Source: Phocaeicola salanitronis DSM 18170
Lineage (GTDB): Bacteria; Bacteroidota; Bacteroidia; Bacteroidales; Bacteroidaceae
NCBI RefSeq assembly: GCF_000190575.1
Contig: NC_015164.1
Coordinates: 744,001 to 808,000 of the forward strand
DNA length: 64,000 nucleotides
Reading direction: 5' to 3'
The stretch's first letter is position 1. Each line of letters begins with the position of its first letter. The notes below the pieces were generated by a model. That model was given only the letters and a program-made list of their open reading frames with translations. It was not told the origin of the DNA and did not search any database. Position numbers and translations under genes: made by a program. Shown in pieces: positions 1 through 9,461 of this stretch.

Positions 1-1431
1 ATACAGGATATTGTGGTGGGCGCCACTGATTTCGAATGCCCATGGATACTTATGCCACTCTTTCCCGTCGGCACTATACCAAGCCGAAAGTACATGCTCG
101 TCGTTGCGCATCTTCAGCCATAGCTTGCCCTGCTTGTTGGCTTCGGGATACAACGACTTACTCCGGCTCACCTGACCGCGGCGATACCGGAGAATCTGCT
201 CCCGGTTAAACCCAAACCCGAAGTGATAATCTTCGTTGTAATAAGCCACCAGCCCTGCCGATGCATCCGGACTTTTCAACTCAAAACAAGCCTCCACTTC
301 GTAGCGGTGCGCACTGGTACGAGCCAACAAAGGCGAGCCTTCTTGCGGATTATTTCCCTTGCCTTTAATAAGGATTTTGTCTTCTTCGGGGAAGAAACTG
401 AACCGGTCGGTGATAGCATGCTCCTGATAGGTCTGCCATACCAGGTCATTCATCCGTGTTTCCTTCAGCCGTTGGGGGGCTGGCAGGGAAATGCCCCCTT
501 CCTTCAAATGCAGCCAACCGTCTTCACCCAGAACCAGTTCGCGTATCAACGTCTGCCGTCCCAAGGTCTGGAAACCGTTTTCGTATGCATGGAAAAGCAT
601 AAACAAGCGTCCGTCGGGCGTATCTACAATAGAGCCATGTCCTTTGCTCCACCATTTTTCCTGACGCGAACGCGTGCGGAGCAAGGGATTCTCAGGCGCA
701 TTCTCCCACGGTCCCATGATGCTCTTGCTACGTGCCTGCACCACCATGTGGCTGGTAGGAGGTCCGGCGGTACCCCCTTCGGCAGCAAAAAGATAATAAT
801 ACTCGCCTACTTTCTTGATGTTGATGCCTTCCAGCGAAACGCCTTCGATGTCCCATTCTTCAGGGATAGGCCATTCGTCATAAATGTGAATCGGGTCGCC
901 CGTAATCCGTGTGCCGTCTTCCGAAAGCGGATGAAGCGTTCCTGAGCTAAGCAACAAGTAACGTTTCCCGTCGGCATCGGTGACATGTTCGGGATCTATC
1001 TCCCCGATTTTCAGGTCTACCGGCTTGCTCCAAGGACCTTCAGGACTGTCTGCCCAAATCACCATATTCGTTTTCTTCTTCTGCGCGTCACGTGTAGGCA
1101 GATAAATATAGAAACGGTCTTTATACACACACAAGTCGGGCGCCCAAATCTCGCCGTTGTATTCGGGCAAGGCTATGGAGCACGGATGCCAGTCGACCAG
1201 ATTGTCCGACTCATACACGACGAGCCCCGGCGTATAGACAAACGAGGAATGAATCATGTAATACTTGTTTCCATAACGGATGATGGAGGGGTCGGGATTG
1301 TCTCCTTCCAACAAACGGATAGTAGTACGGTCTTCATTCAGGATATCAGAAGGAGGAAGTTGTGCCTGAAGCGGTATGTTGCTTCCCAGCATGAGCAACG
1401 ATGCCAAAGCTGCAAAGGTCTGTTTTCGCAT
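1..1431 (-). CDS. Glycoside hydrolase family 43 protein (partial, C-terminus beyond window)
   Basis: The frame is open from an ATG at 1431 to the window edge (477 codons, no stop), so the C-terminus is missing. Residues 1-23 look like a Sec signal peptide ending in LQAQ. The five-bladed propeller signature of GH43 is readable: the general-base Asp47 sits in NPDPSII, followed by a stretch around WAPDL and the acid-containing segment near WDIEGVSLEGI. The part after about residue 330 resembles the C-terminal concanavalin-like domain of GH43 beta-xylosidases. Such exported enzymes remove xylose or arabinose from plant glycans; the exact substrate cannot be read from sequence. It is divergent from glmS. 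Confidence 0.85.
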   Translation of the reverse strand, partial: MRKQTFAALASLLMLGSNIPLQAQLPPSDILNEDRTTIRLLEGDNPDPSIIRYGNKYYMIHSSFVYTPGLVVYESDNLVDWHPCSIALPEYNGEIWAPDLCVYKDRFYIYLPTRDAQKKKTNMVIWADSPEGPWSKPVDLKIGEIDPEHVTDADGKRYLLLSSGTLHPLSEDGTRITGDPIHIYDEWPIPEEWDIEGVSLEGINIKKVGEYYYLFAAEGGTAGPPTSHMVVQARSKSIMGPWENAPENPLLRTRSRQEKWWSKGHGSIVDTPDGRLFMLFHAYENGFQTLGRQTLIRELVLGEDGWLHLKEGGISLPAPQRLKETRMNDLVWQTYQEHAITDRFSFFPEEDKILIKGKGNNPQEGSPLLARTSAHRYEVEACFELKSPDASAGLVAYYNEDYHFGFGFNREQILRYRRGQVSRSKSLYPEANKQGKLWLKMRNDEHVLSAWYSADGKEWHKYPWAFEISGAHHNILY

Positions 1432-1464
1432 AATTTTGTTTGATTAGGGTTAATAAATTAAACG

Positions 1465-1472
1465 CAAATATA
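1465..1472 (-). promoter_or_regulatory. Putative Bacteroides -7 box for the GH43 gene
   Basis: On the minus strand this reads TATATTTG, an exact match to the Bacteroidetes -7 consensus TAnnTTTG, 34 nt before the GH43 start. No clear -33 TTTG was found at the right spacing. Confidence 0.4.
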
Positions 1473-1491
1473 TAAAATCCACACAAGAATC

Positions 1492-1522
1492 CTTGCTTTT
1501 CGATTGTTATTTTATAAATTTG
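1492..1522 (+). promoter_or_regulatory. Putative promoter of glmS
   Basis: The box TAAATTTG at 1515-1522 matches the Bacteroidetes -7 consensus TAnnTTTG. A CTTG at 1492-1495 lies 19 nt upstream and is one base off the -33 TTTG. The glmS ATG follows at 1552. Confidence 0.5.
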
Positions 1523-1551
1523 CGTGAACAACGAAAACGAGAAAGACAATT

Positions 1552-3396
1552 ATGTGTGGAATTGTGGGATATATCGGGAAAAGACAAGCCTACCCGATTT
1601 TAATCAAAGGACTGAAACGGCTGGAATACCGCGGATATGACAGTGCGGGAGTAGGACTGATAAACGGTTCAAATCAATTGAACATCTATAAAGCCAAAGG
1701 CAAAGTATTGAATCTGGAAGAAACCGCTGCACAAAAAGATGTGTCAGGGTGTATCGGCATTGCTCACACACGATGGGCGACCCACGGTGAACCATGCCAA
1801 GCCAATGCCCATCCTCATGTTTCCCAATCGGGCAACCTTGCACTGGTACACAATGGCATCATCGAGAACTATGCCTCGTTACGCGACCAACTCAAAGAAA
1901 AAGGATACACGTTTCAAAGCTCTACAGATACCGAAGTGCTGGTACAACTGATAGATTACCTGCAAAATTCGTACCAGATAGATTTGTTGGAAGCGGTACA
2001 AGTCGCCCTTCACCGGGTAATCGGCGCATACGCCATTGCCATTATCGACAAACGCACCCCCGGCCGCATCATCGCCGCACGCAAAAGCAGCCCACTGGTT
2101 ATCGGCGTAGGGAATGATGAATTTTTCCTTGCCTCAGACGCTACTCCCATTGTAGAATATACCAACCAAGTGGTTTACCTGCAAGACGGAGACATCGCCG
2201 TACTGGAAACGGGCAAGCCACTGAAAGTCGTCAATCTGGAAAACGAACTTCAACCGGCAGAAATCAAGGAAATAGACATGAACATCGGCCAGTTGGAAAA
2301 AGGAGGATACCCCCACTTCATGTTAAAAGAAATCTTCGAGCAACCCGAATGCATCAACGATTGCATGCGCGGAAGGGTGAACAAAGAAACGCACGAGGTA
2401 ATACTTTCAGCAGTAAACGACCACAAGGAACATCTCCTGAACGCCCGCCGGTTCATTATCGTGGCATGCGGCACTTCGTGGCATGCCGGACTCATCGGGA
2501 AGCAACTCATCGAAGCTTTTTGCCGCATCCCTGTAGAAGTGGAATACGCCTCGGAATTCCGTTACAGGAATCCGGTCATCAGCAATGAAGATGTCGTCAT
2601 AGCTATATCCCAATCGGGAGAAACCGCCGACACGCTCGCCGCTATCGAATTGGCACGGAGCAAAGGCGCGTTCGTATATGGCATTTGCAATGCAGTAGGT
2701 TCATCTATCCCACGCAATACAGATTCGGGCTCGTACATCCACGTAGGACCGGAAATCGGCGTAGCATCTACCAAAGCCTTTACCGGACAAGTGACGGTAC
2801 TCACGATGCTTGCCCTTACGTTGGGGCATGAGAAAAAACTCATCAATGATACGACTTATACGCATATCATCGACGAGTTGGTCCAAATACCGGACAAGAT
2901 AAAGGAGGTATTGAAGCAGAACGAAAGCATTGCCCGGCTTTCGCGCATCTTCACCTACGCACACAACTTCCTCTATTTAGGACGCGGATACAGCTATCCT
3001 GTGGCACTGGAGGGCGCATTGAAGCTGAAAGAGATATCCTACATCCACGCCGAAGGCTATCCCGCCGCCGAAATGAAGCACGGCCCCATCGCATTGGTAG
3101 ACACGGAGATGCCCGTAGTGGTCATAGCCACCCAAAACGCAATGTATGAAAAGATTATCAGCAACATTCAGGAAATCAAAGCCCGCCAGGGACGCATCAT
3201 CGCACTGGTAAATCCCCATGATACGGTCATCAGCAAACTGGCGGACGAATGCATCGAAATCCCAGAAACCTTAGAGTGTCTGGAACCTTTGATAACCACC
3301 GTCCCTTTGCAATTATTGGCATATCATATCGCCGTATGCAAAGGGAAAGACGTAGACCAGCCTCGGAATTTGGCAAAGTCTGTCACGGTGGAATAA
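1552..3396 (+). CDS. glmS: Glutamine-fructose-6-phosphate aminotransferase (isomerizing)
   Basis: Cytosolic GlmS makes glucosamine 6-phosphate from fructose 6-phosphate and glutamine, the first committed step to UDP-GlcNAc for peptidoglycan and LPS. The 614-residue length is normal. The N-terminal class II glutaminase starts MCGIVGYIG, so Cys2 is the nucleophile once Met is removed. Two SIS sugar-isomerase domains follow, with SQSGETADT typical of the first. The protein ends in the family's NLAKSVTVE tail. It is single and convergent with the downstream methyltransferase (17 nt between stops). No glmS ribozyme was recognised in the short 5' region. Confidence 0.97.
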   Translation: MCGIVGYIGKRQAYPILIKGLKRLEYRGYDSAGVGLINGSNQLNIYKAKGKVLNLEETAAQKDVSGCIGIAHTRWATHGEPCQANAHPHVSQSGNLALVHNGIIENYASLRDQLKEKGYTFQSSTDTEVLVQLIDYLQNSYQIDLLEAVQVALHRVIGAYAIAIIDKRTPGRIIAARKSSPLVIGVGNDEFFLASDATPIVEYTNQVVYLQDGDIAVLETGKPLKVVNLENELQPAEIKEIDMNIGQLEKGGYPHFMLKEIFEQPECINDCMRGRVNKETHEVILSAVNDHKEHLLNARRFIIVACGTSWHAGLIGKQLIEAFCRIPVEVEYASEFRYRNPVISNEDVVIAISQSGETADTLAAIELARSKGAFVYGICNAVGSSIPRNTDSGSYIHVGPEIGVASTKAFTGQVTVLTMLALTLGHEKKLINDTTYTHIIDELVQIPDKIKEVLKQNESIARLSRIFTYAHNFLYLGRGYSYPVALEGALKLKEISYIHAEGYPAAEMKHGPIALVDTEMPVVVIATQNAMYEKIISNIQEIKARQGRIIALVNPHDTVISKLADECIEIPETLECLEPLITTVPLQLLAYHIAVCKGKDVDQPRNLAKSVTVE

Positions 3397-3413
3397 ATGA
3401 TGTTTAATAAATC

Positions 3414-4607
3414 TTATTCTACATACAACACCAGGCCTTTCAGGTATTCGCCTTCGGGATGGTAAATATTTACCGGATGGTCTCCCGGCTGGGTCAGCTG
3501 ATGCAAAATACGGACGCTTCTCCCCGCCTGAGCCGCCGCGGTAAATACCGCATTACGGAAATTCTCTTTCGTCACTACCTGTGAGCAAGAGAAAGTAAAC
3601 AAGATACCGCCGGGGCGAATCTTCTCAAAGGCTTTGGCATTCAATTTTGTATAACCGCGCAAGGCATTGCGGAGTGCGTCCCGGTGTTTGGCAAAAGCAG
3701 GAGGGTCAAGAATAATCAAATCGTATTGGTCACCCATCCGGTCGAGGAACTTGAAAGCGTCTTCAGCATAAGCCTGATGGCGCGGGTCATCGGGGAAATT
3801 CAATTTCACATTCTCGTTGGTCAAGTCAATTGCTTTAGCCGAACTGTCTACCGAATGCACCAGTTTCGCCCCTCCGCGCATGGCATAAAAAGAGAATCCG
3901 CCCGTATAGCAGAACATGTTCAACACGTTCCGTCCCGAGGCATACCGCTCCAACAAATGCCGGTTTTCACGCTGGTCGACGAAAAATCCTGTCTTTTGCC
4001 CTTTCAGCCAATCTACATGGAACCTTAATCCGTTCTCCATCGCTACATTATCCGTGCTTCCTCCCTTGATAAAGCCATTCTCTTTCGCCAACAAATCCGC
4101 CTTGAAAGGAAGGGTTGTTTCCGATTTGTAATAAATGTTCCGGACCGTATCACCCATTACTTGGATTAGCGCATCGGCTATCTCCAGCCGACATACATGC
4201 ATCCCTGCCGAATGGGCCTGCATCACCGCCGTGCTTCCATAAATATCGATAATCAACCCGGGCAAATTATCACCCTCGCCATGCACCAAACGGTACGTAT
4301 CGGTTTGCGGATTGCCTATCAGGCCCAACGCCACACGCAAGGCACGGGCAGACTCCAACTTGCGCACCCAAAAGGCATGGTCAACGGTTTCTTGCGCAAA
4401 CGATAATACACGCACGGCAATGCTCCCTATCTGGAAATGCCCGCAAGCGATAAACTCTTTCTTCGATGTATAGACATCTACCACTTCCCCCTCTTCAGGT
4501 TCTCCTTCTGCATAAGCGATGGCTCCCGAAAAAATCCACGGATGGAAACGCTTCAGCGATTCTTCCTTTCCGGACTTCAAATAAACTCTTTTATATGACA
4601 CGTTCAT
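3414..4607 (-). CDS. rlmI: Class I SAM-dependent rRNA methyltransferase (RlmI-like, PUA domain)
   Basis: This 397-residue protein matches the RlmI/YccW family, which makes m5C1962 in 23S rRNA. An N-terminal PUA-like domain begins after the sequence HPWIFSGAI. The Rossmann methyltransferase core has NMFCYTGGFSFYA as the SAM-binding loop and LIILDPPAF as motif IV. The late SCSQ segment would carry the catalytic cysteine of this m5C group. A long inverted repeat begins 13 nt upstream of the start. The gene symbol is by family; E. coli-type position specificity is inferred. Confidence 0.85.
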   Translation of the reverse strand: MNVSYKRVYLKSGKEESLKRFHPWIFSGAIAYAEGEPEEGEVVDVYTSKKEFIACGHFQIGSIAVRVLSFAQETVDHAFWVRKLESARALRVALGLIGNPQTDTYRLVHGEGDNLPGLIIDIYGSTAVMQAHSAGMHVCRLEIADALIQVMGDTVRNIYYKSETTLPFKADLLAKENGFIKGGSTDNVAMENGLRFHVDWLKGQKTGFFVDQRENRHLLERYASGRNVLNMFCYTGGFSFYAMRGGAKLVHSVDSSAKAIDLTNENVKLNFPDDPRHQAYAEDAFKFLDRMGDQYDLIILDPPAFAKHRDALRNALRGYTKLNAKAFEKIRPGGILFTFSCSQVVTKENFRNAVFTAAAQAGRSVRILHQLTQPGDHPVNIYHPEGEYLKGLVLYVE

Positions 4608-4619
4608 TTTACTTTAATT

Positions 4620-4747
4620 GAATATCCGCATTTCACCCAATTGCCATGTAGGGGCGTATCGCATACGCCCGAATGCATCAACTAATCCACGTGGATATTT
4701 TCAGGGCGTATGCGATACGCCCCTACATGGGATGTTTGCGGATATTC
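4620..4747. repeat. Interspersed inverted repeat with 27-bp perfect arms
   Basis: Perfect 27-bp arms at 4644-4670 and 4704-4730 contain GGGGCGTATCGCATACGCCC. They sit inside an outer 11-bp pair, GAATATCCGCA at 4620-4630 and its complement at 4737-4747. A small palindrome, ATCCACGTGGAT, lies in the loop at 4686-4697. The whole unit would fold into one long hairpin. It fills the gap between the rlmI start and the exonuclease stop. It looks like a non-autonomous interspersed repeat, but copy number elsewhere cannot be seen here. Confidence 0.8.
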
Positions 4748-4801
4748 GTGTTACTTTAAATTCAGTTGACAAAAGATTATCTCAAAAAAACTACACAAGA
4801 C

Positions 4802-5434
4802 CTATTCAGCATCTGCTTCCTCCACCTTCTCTACCTGATAATTCCCATGGCTGCGGAGTTCTTCCAGATAAGTGTAAATCTCCACGCATGCCCATGCATC
4901 GGTAGCGGCATAGAGCTGCTGGGCTTCGGTCAGTACGTCCGCTTCCCAGTTCGACAAACGCTGCGTTTTCGAAATCTTCTTGCCGAAAAGCAATGCGTAA
5001 ATCTTCTGCAAGCTCTTTTCTTCGATACCGAAGCGCGGCACATAATCTTGCAGTTCAATCCAATTACCGTCCCGCGGGTCTCCCTGGTTCCTTTTGCGCA
5101 ACATCGCAAAATCATCACGCAAGGAAAGCCCGACCTTCAACACATTATTTTGTAAGAACTCCTCCAAGAAATCGGGAAGCCCCAAGTGGTTCAGGCGAAA
5201 CAAGAAACAGGTATCATGCGTAGCTATCTGCAAGAGAGCCACCTTATGTACCGTCCCTCTTTTAAACGAAGGGCGTGTCTCCGTATCCACTCCTACAACC
5301 GAATGGGTATTAAGATACCTTACCGCCTTCCGCGCCTCGGATTCGGTATAAATCACAAAGATACGTCCGGAGAAATTCTCCTTCGGCATATTGGCTATTT
5401 GTTCTTTTGAAATTTTATTCCGTAATATTATCAT
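4802..5434 (-). CDS. 3'-5' exonuclease, DEDD/RNase D-like
   Basis: The 210-residue protein is one DEDD exonuclease domain without the HRDC domains of RNase D. The first acidic motif is VVGVDTETRPSF (Asp-x-Glu). The second Asp lies in VGLSLRDDFAML, and the last motif is in LYAATDAWACVEIY. These four acids would bind two metals for removal of nucleotides from RNA or DNA 3' ends. It lies 3 nt downstream of the DUF5063 gene and is probably cotranscribed with it. Substrate is not deducible. Confidence 0.85.
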   Translation of the reverse strand: MIILRNKISKEQIANMPKENFSGRIFVIYTESEARKAVRYLNTHSVVGVDTETRPSFKRGTVHKVALLQIATHDTCFLFRLNHLGLPDFLEEFLQNNVLKVGLSLRDDFAMLRKRNQGDPRDGNWIELQDYVPRFGIEEKSLQKIYALLFGKKISKTQRLSNWEADVLTEAQQLYAATDAWACVEIYTYLEELRSHGNYQVEKVEEADAE

Positions 5435-5437
5435 AAA

Positions 5438-6067
5438 TCATTCATCTTCACCTGTATCCAATCCTTCATACAAATCATCTTCCGTATAATTCGCATCCGC
5501 GTCAAAAACAGCCGGCAAGGGACCGTCTACGTCTTCCTCCGTTTCCTGACGGACGTTGTATTTCACATCGTGCAAGGCACGCATGACATTCAACAAGCGT
5601 TGCCCCCAAAACTCGCTGAAATTCTCCCGGCATACCACCAACGCATCGTTCATCGTCCTGCCAAGGCCTAACTGATAGACACAAATAAAATCCTTCACAG
5701 ACTGGTAGATATCCGCCAATCCCTCGGATATCGTCTGGCAAATGGGAGTATCACTGTATGCCATATCGTCCAGAAACACATCCAGATAATCATCGTATCT
5801 GCCCATCAATGCAGCCACTCCGGCACGTACCCGCTCGTAATCACCTTCCGTAACGAATGTTTCGGGGTCGAACTCGTCCATACGCTCCGCATATTCGGGA
5901 AGCAATGATGCCTTCAGATACAACAATGGCAATAATTTCAAAGCTTTGTCTACAAACGGACGGCGTTTCATTTCGCCCGTCCGCTCCAAGAAACCGCAAA
6001 ATTCAGCGGCTACGGTTACAAACTCTACCGTATTCTTATCATATATAGCGGATATATTCTTTTCCAT
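5438..6067 (-). CDS. DUF5063 domain-containing protein
   Basis: A 209-residue acidic, mostly helical protein with no signal peptide or membrane segment. It fits the DUF5063 family, small cytosolic Bacteroidales proteins of unknown function. It is rich in Asp and Glu, and the last 30 residues are strongly acidic. The stop is 3 nt before the start of the exonuclease, so the two form an operon. The upstream region is shared with divergent ftsK. No catalytic motif was recognised, and no function is proposed. Confidence 0.7.
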   Translation of the reverse strand: MEKNISAIYDKNTVEFVTVAAEFCGFLERTGEMKRRPFVDKALKLLPLLYLKASLLPEYAERMDEFDPETFVTEGDYERVRAGVAALMGRYDDYLDVFLDDMAYSDTPICQTISEGLADIYQSVKDFICVYQLGLGRTMNDALVVCRENFSEFWGQRLLNVMRALHDVKYNVRQETEEDVDGPLPAVFDADANYTEDDLYEGLDTGEDE

Positions 6068-6109
6068 AACGAAATTTGATTGCGGCGCAAAAATAATAAA
6101 AATAATTCG

Positions 6110-6117
6110 TACATTTG
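6110..6117 (+). promoter_or_regulatory. Putative -7 box for ftsK
   Basis: TACATTTG matches TAnnTTTG exactly, 31 nt before the ftsK ATG. No TTTG was found at 19-21 nt upstream, so this is half a promoter by sequence. Confidence 0.4.
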
Positions 6118-6148
6118 CGTTTGATTTTTACTATTTCCCTATTCGATT

Positions 6149-8620
6149 ATGAAGAAAAAGACTGAGACTAAAGAAAACGAAGAAAAAATGATTGCTCCTT
6201 CGAAGGTGATAAAAGCCATGAAAGGCGAAACGATACATTTCATTATTGGATTGCTCTGTGTCATATTCGGCGTGTATATGCTTTTGGCATTCACGTCTTT
6301 CTTCTTCACCGGGGGCAATGACCAAAGCATATTGGCACATCCTGACCCCGGAGAATTGCTCGAGACTGAAAACCGGATTCAGAACTATGCCGGTGCACGC
6401 GGGGCGCAACTCTCGCAATTTCTGATAAATGATTGTTTCGGAATTTCAGCATACCTGATTGTCGTATTCCTTATCGTAGCGGGTATGAAACTGATGAAAG
6501 CCTATCAATTCACATTATGGAAATGGTTTATAGGCTGCTCGGTACTCATGATATGGCTCTCCATTACGTTGGGATTCGCCTTCGGAGGCACGTTCCAAGA
6601 CACTTTCCTTTATCCGGGAGGTCTGCACGGATACAATGTAAGCCAATGGATTTGTTCCCAAATCGGTGCGCCGGGACTCATTCTTGCCCTGCTTGTCACC
6701 TTGATTCTTATCGCCGTATTCTTTACCCGCGAGACCATGCAGATTGTACGCAAGACGCTTCATCCTACCCTTCCGCTGCGGAATAACAAGGAAAAGAACC
6801 GTGCGGAAGAGAAGCCGAAAACCGAAGAGGCCGCCCCCGTCAACACTTCTTCCGAACCAGTCACGGACAAACCTGCCGATGCGCTTTCAGATTCCGGCTC
6901 TGGCCCCATTGAACTTGAACTCGACCCCATAGAGAACAAGGAAGAAGAGCCGCACCACGATATGCGGGAAGAACAGGTTCCTCTAAACGAGACGTTAACT
7001 GTACCTGCGAAAGAGAAAAAAGAGGAAACGCCCAATGAGCCTACGTTTGAAATTGAAAGCACCTCAGAAGAAGAACCTGCGTCCGAACGCGGAACATTGG
7101 ACCAGCCCTACAATCCACGCTTGGATTTAGAGCACTACCACTTCCCTACCCTTGACCTGCTCAACTCGTACAACGACCATGAGCCTTCGATAGACATGGA
7201 AGAGCAAAACGCCAACAAGAACCGCATCATTCAGGTCTTGCGAAGTTTCGGCATCGAAATCAGCTCTATCAAAGCAAGCGTAGGCCCTACCATTACCCTT
7301 TACGAAATCACGCCGGCGGAAGGCGTGCGCATCAACCGCATCCGGAACCTGGAAGACGATATTGCCTTGAGCCTTTCGGCACTGGGCATCCGCATCATTG
7401 CGCCGATTCCCGGAAAAGGCACCATCGGCATCGAAGTGCCGAACGCTAACCCACGCATCGTTCCCATGAACTCAATCTTGAGCAGCAAGAAGTTTCAGGA
7501 TACCACGTTCGAGCTTCCTGTGGCATTGGGAAAGACCATCACGAACGAAGTATTTATGGTTGATTTGGCAAAAGCGCCACACATGCTGGTAGCCGGTGCC
7601 ACCGGTCAAGGTAAATCGGTCGGGCTGAATGCCATTGTCACCTCTTTATTATACAAGAAGCATCCCAGCGAGTTGAAATTCGTCATCGTAGACCCGAAGA
7701 AAGTAGAGTTTGCCATCTACGCACCGATTGAAAGGCATTTTCTGGCGAAACTGCCCGACTCGGACAGTGCCATCATCACCGATGTGACAAAAGTGGTGCA
7801 AACCCTCAATTCGCTCTGCACCGAAATGGATAACCGTTACGATTTGCTTCAGGAAGCAGGATGCCGCAACATCAAGGAATACAATGCCAAGTTCATCAGC
7901 CGCCAGTTGAATCCCGAAAAGGGACATCGCTTCATGCCGTATATCGTGATTATCATCGACGAGTTCGGCGACCTGATTATGACCGCCGGAAAAGAAGTGG
8001 AACTTCCGATATGCCGCATCGCCCAACTGGCACGTGCCGTAGGAATCCATGCCATTATCGCGACCCAGCGTCCGACTACGAACATCATTACCGGAACCAT
8101 TAAAGCAAACTTCCCGGCACGTGTCGCATTCCGTGTGGCTTCGATGATGGACTCGCGTACCATTCTTGACCGCCCGGGAGCGCAACAACTCATCGGTAAG
8201 GGAGACATGCTTTATCTGCAAGGGAACGACCCGGTACGTGTTCAATGTGCCTTTGTAGATACGCCGGAAGTAGAACGTATCGTAAAATACATCAGCCAGC
8301 AACAAGGATATACGACCGCATTCCTTTTACCCGAGCCGGAAGATGATTCGGAAGGAACAGGAGGCAGTGCCGATGTCGACATGAACCGCCTCGACCCCTT
8401 GTTCGAGGAAGCCGCACGCTTGCTCATCTACCACCAGCAAGGGTCTACCTCGCTTATCCAACGCAAGTTCTCTATCGGATATAACCGTGCCGGACGCATC
8501 ATGGACCAATTGGAACGCGCGGGCATCGTAGGGCCAGCCAACGGAAGCAAGGCACGCGAAGTGCTCTGCATGGACGAGAATGACCTGTCCATGCGTATGA
8601 ATAATCTGAAGAACCAATAA
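6149..8620 (+). CDS. ftsK: DNA translocase FtsK
   Basis: Membrane-anchored motor that pumps chromosome DNA and resolves dimers at the division septum. The 823 residues show about four N-terminal membrane segments (roughly residues 28-200), a Pro/Glu-rich linker to about residue 310, an alpha domain, then the RecA-like beta domain with Walker A GATGQGKS at 483-490 and Walker B in VIIIDEFGDL. A winged-helix gamma domain closes the protein (RKFSIGYNRAGRIMDQLE). The gene is 13 nt upstream of a LolA-like gene, so the two are likely one transcript. Confidence 0.95.
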   Translation: MKKKTETKENEEKMIAPSKVIKAMKGETIHFIIGLLCVIFGVYMLLAFTSFFFTGGNDQSILAHPDPGELLETENRIQNYAGARGAQLSQFLINDCFGISAYLIVVFLIVAGMKLMKAYQFTLWKWFIGCSVLMIWLSITLGFAFGGTFQDTFLYPGGLHGYNVSQWICSQIGAPGLILALLVTLILIAVFFTRETMQIVRKTLHPTLPLRNNKEKNRAEEKPKTEEAAPVNTSSEPVTDKPADALSDSGSGPIELELDPIENKEEEPHHDMREEQVPLNETLTVPAKEKKEETPNEPTFEIESTSEEEPASERGTLDQPYNPRLDLEHYHFPTLDLLNSYNDHEPSIDMEEQNANKNRIIQVLRSFGIEISSIKASVGPTITLYEITPAEGVRINRIRNLEDDIALSLSALGIRIIAPIPGKGTIGIEVPNANPRIVPMNSILSSKKFQDTTFELPVALGKTITNEVFMVDLAKAPHMLVAGATGQGKSVGLNAIVTSLLYKKHPSELKFVIVDPKKVEFAIYAPIERHFLAKLPDSDSAIITDVTKVVQTLNSLCTEMDNRYDLLQEAGCRNIKEYNAKFISRQLNPEKGHRFMPYIVIIIDEFGDLIMTAGKEVELPICRIAQLARAVGIHAIIATQRPTTNIITGTIKANFPARVAFRVASMMDSRTILDRPGAQQLIGKGDMLYLQGNDPVRVQCAFVDTPEVERIVKYISQQQGYTTAFLLPEPEDDSEGTGGSADVDMNRLDPLFEEAARLLIYHQQGSTSLIQRKFSIGYNRAGRIMDQLERAGIVGPANGSKAREVLCMDENDLSMRMNNLKNQ

Positions 8621-8633
8621 AACGATTGCAGAA

Positions 8634-9239
8634 ATGAAACACATCTATCTGATTTGCCTGTTCATCGCCGCATCCGTCTTCACCTATGCAGGTGAAGACA
8701 ACCGTGCGAAAGCGATTCTTGACCAAACCGCCAAAGCCTACCGGGAAGCGGGAGGCATCAATATCCTTTTCGAAGGAACACAGCGAGGCACTTTGCTCTT
8801 GAAAGGTGAATGTTTTTACTTGGAATGCGGCGGAGTGAAAAGTTGGTTCGATGGAGAAACACAATGGAGCTACGTAGAAGAAAACGAAGAGGTTACCGTA
8901 TCCAATCCTTCTCCCGAAGAATTGCAAAGCATCAATCCGTATGCGCTAATCAACTCCTACACCACCCTCTTCAATTACCAATATGGAAACCGGCATGCCA
9001 TCAAAGGAAAGCAGGGGAACGAAGTCATCCTTACCCCTCGCCGGAAAAGTGACATCAAGTCGATTGTCCTTTTCATCTCAGACAATTACCAGCCGCTTCA
9101 TATCACTATCAACCTAGTGAACGGACAAGTCCAAGAGTTCCGCATCGTATCCTATAAGACGCACCAACCTTATGCGGAAACTACTTTCCACTTTAATCCG
9201 AAACAGTACCCAGATGCTGAAGTAATCGATATGAGATGA
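8634..9239 (+). CDS. LolA-like outer-membrane lipoprotein carrier
   Basis: A 201-residue exported protein with a signal peptide ending around FTYAGEDN. The beta-rich remainder fits the LolA/LolB-like fold: repeated ILF, LKGECFYLECGG and WSYVEENEEVTV strands, then NPYALINSYTTLF. LolA ferries lipoproteins across the periplasm from the inner to the outer membrane. The length and its place directly behind ftsK support the call. Sequence identity to proteobacterial LolA appears low, so the symbol is withheld. The next gene is in a different functional block 222 nt away. Confidence 0.8.
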   Translation: MKHIYLICLFIAASVFTYAGEDNRAKAILDQTAKAYREAGGINILFEGTQRGTLLLKGECFYLECGGVKSWFDGETQWSYVEENEEVTVSNPSPEELQSINPYALINSYTTLFNYQYGNRHAIKGKQGNEVILTPRRKSDIKSIVLFISDNYQPLHITINLVNGQVQEFRIVSYKTHQPYAETTFHFNPKQYPDAEVIDMR

Positions 9240-9280
9240 ACCGGCACTTGCAGATAAAACGAAACTTAGACAAAACAAGC

Positions 9281-9364
9281 CTCATCGTCAGTCCTATGAA
9301 TCGGGAGTGCATTCCTCCCAAAACAAAAAAGCTCCAGTCATCTTTTGCAAGGACTGACGATGAG
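9281..9364. repeat. Inverted repeat with 15-bp perfect arms and a nested hairpin
   Basis: The arms CTCATCGTCAGTCCT (9281-9295) and its complement (9350-9364) enclose a 54-nt loop. Inside the loop, GGGAG and CTCCC at about 9303-9319 can form a second stem. There is no T-tract right after the 3' arm, so it is not a classical terminator for lolA. It fills the gap ahead of the dextran locus regulator. It may be a structured leader, a processed RNA end or an interspersed repeat. Confidence 0.6.
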
Positions 9365-9461
9365 ATCTTACCAATTTGCCTATTCTGCTTAATAGATGGC
9401 GGGCTTCTACCTTTTTATTTGAGAAACATAATCTTTGACTGCAAAAAATTATCTTGATACC

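Noticed and set aside
223..1443. Open frames on the plus strand opposite the GH43 gene
   Set aside because: They are antisense to a continuous GH43 frame with clear motifs; composition is that of a shadow frame.
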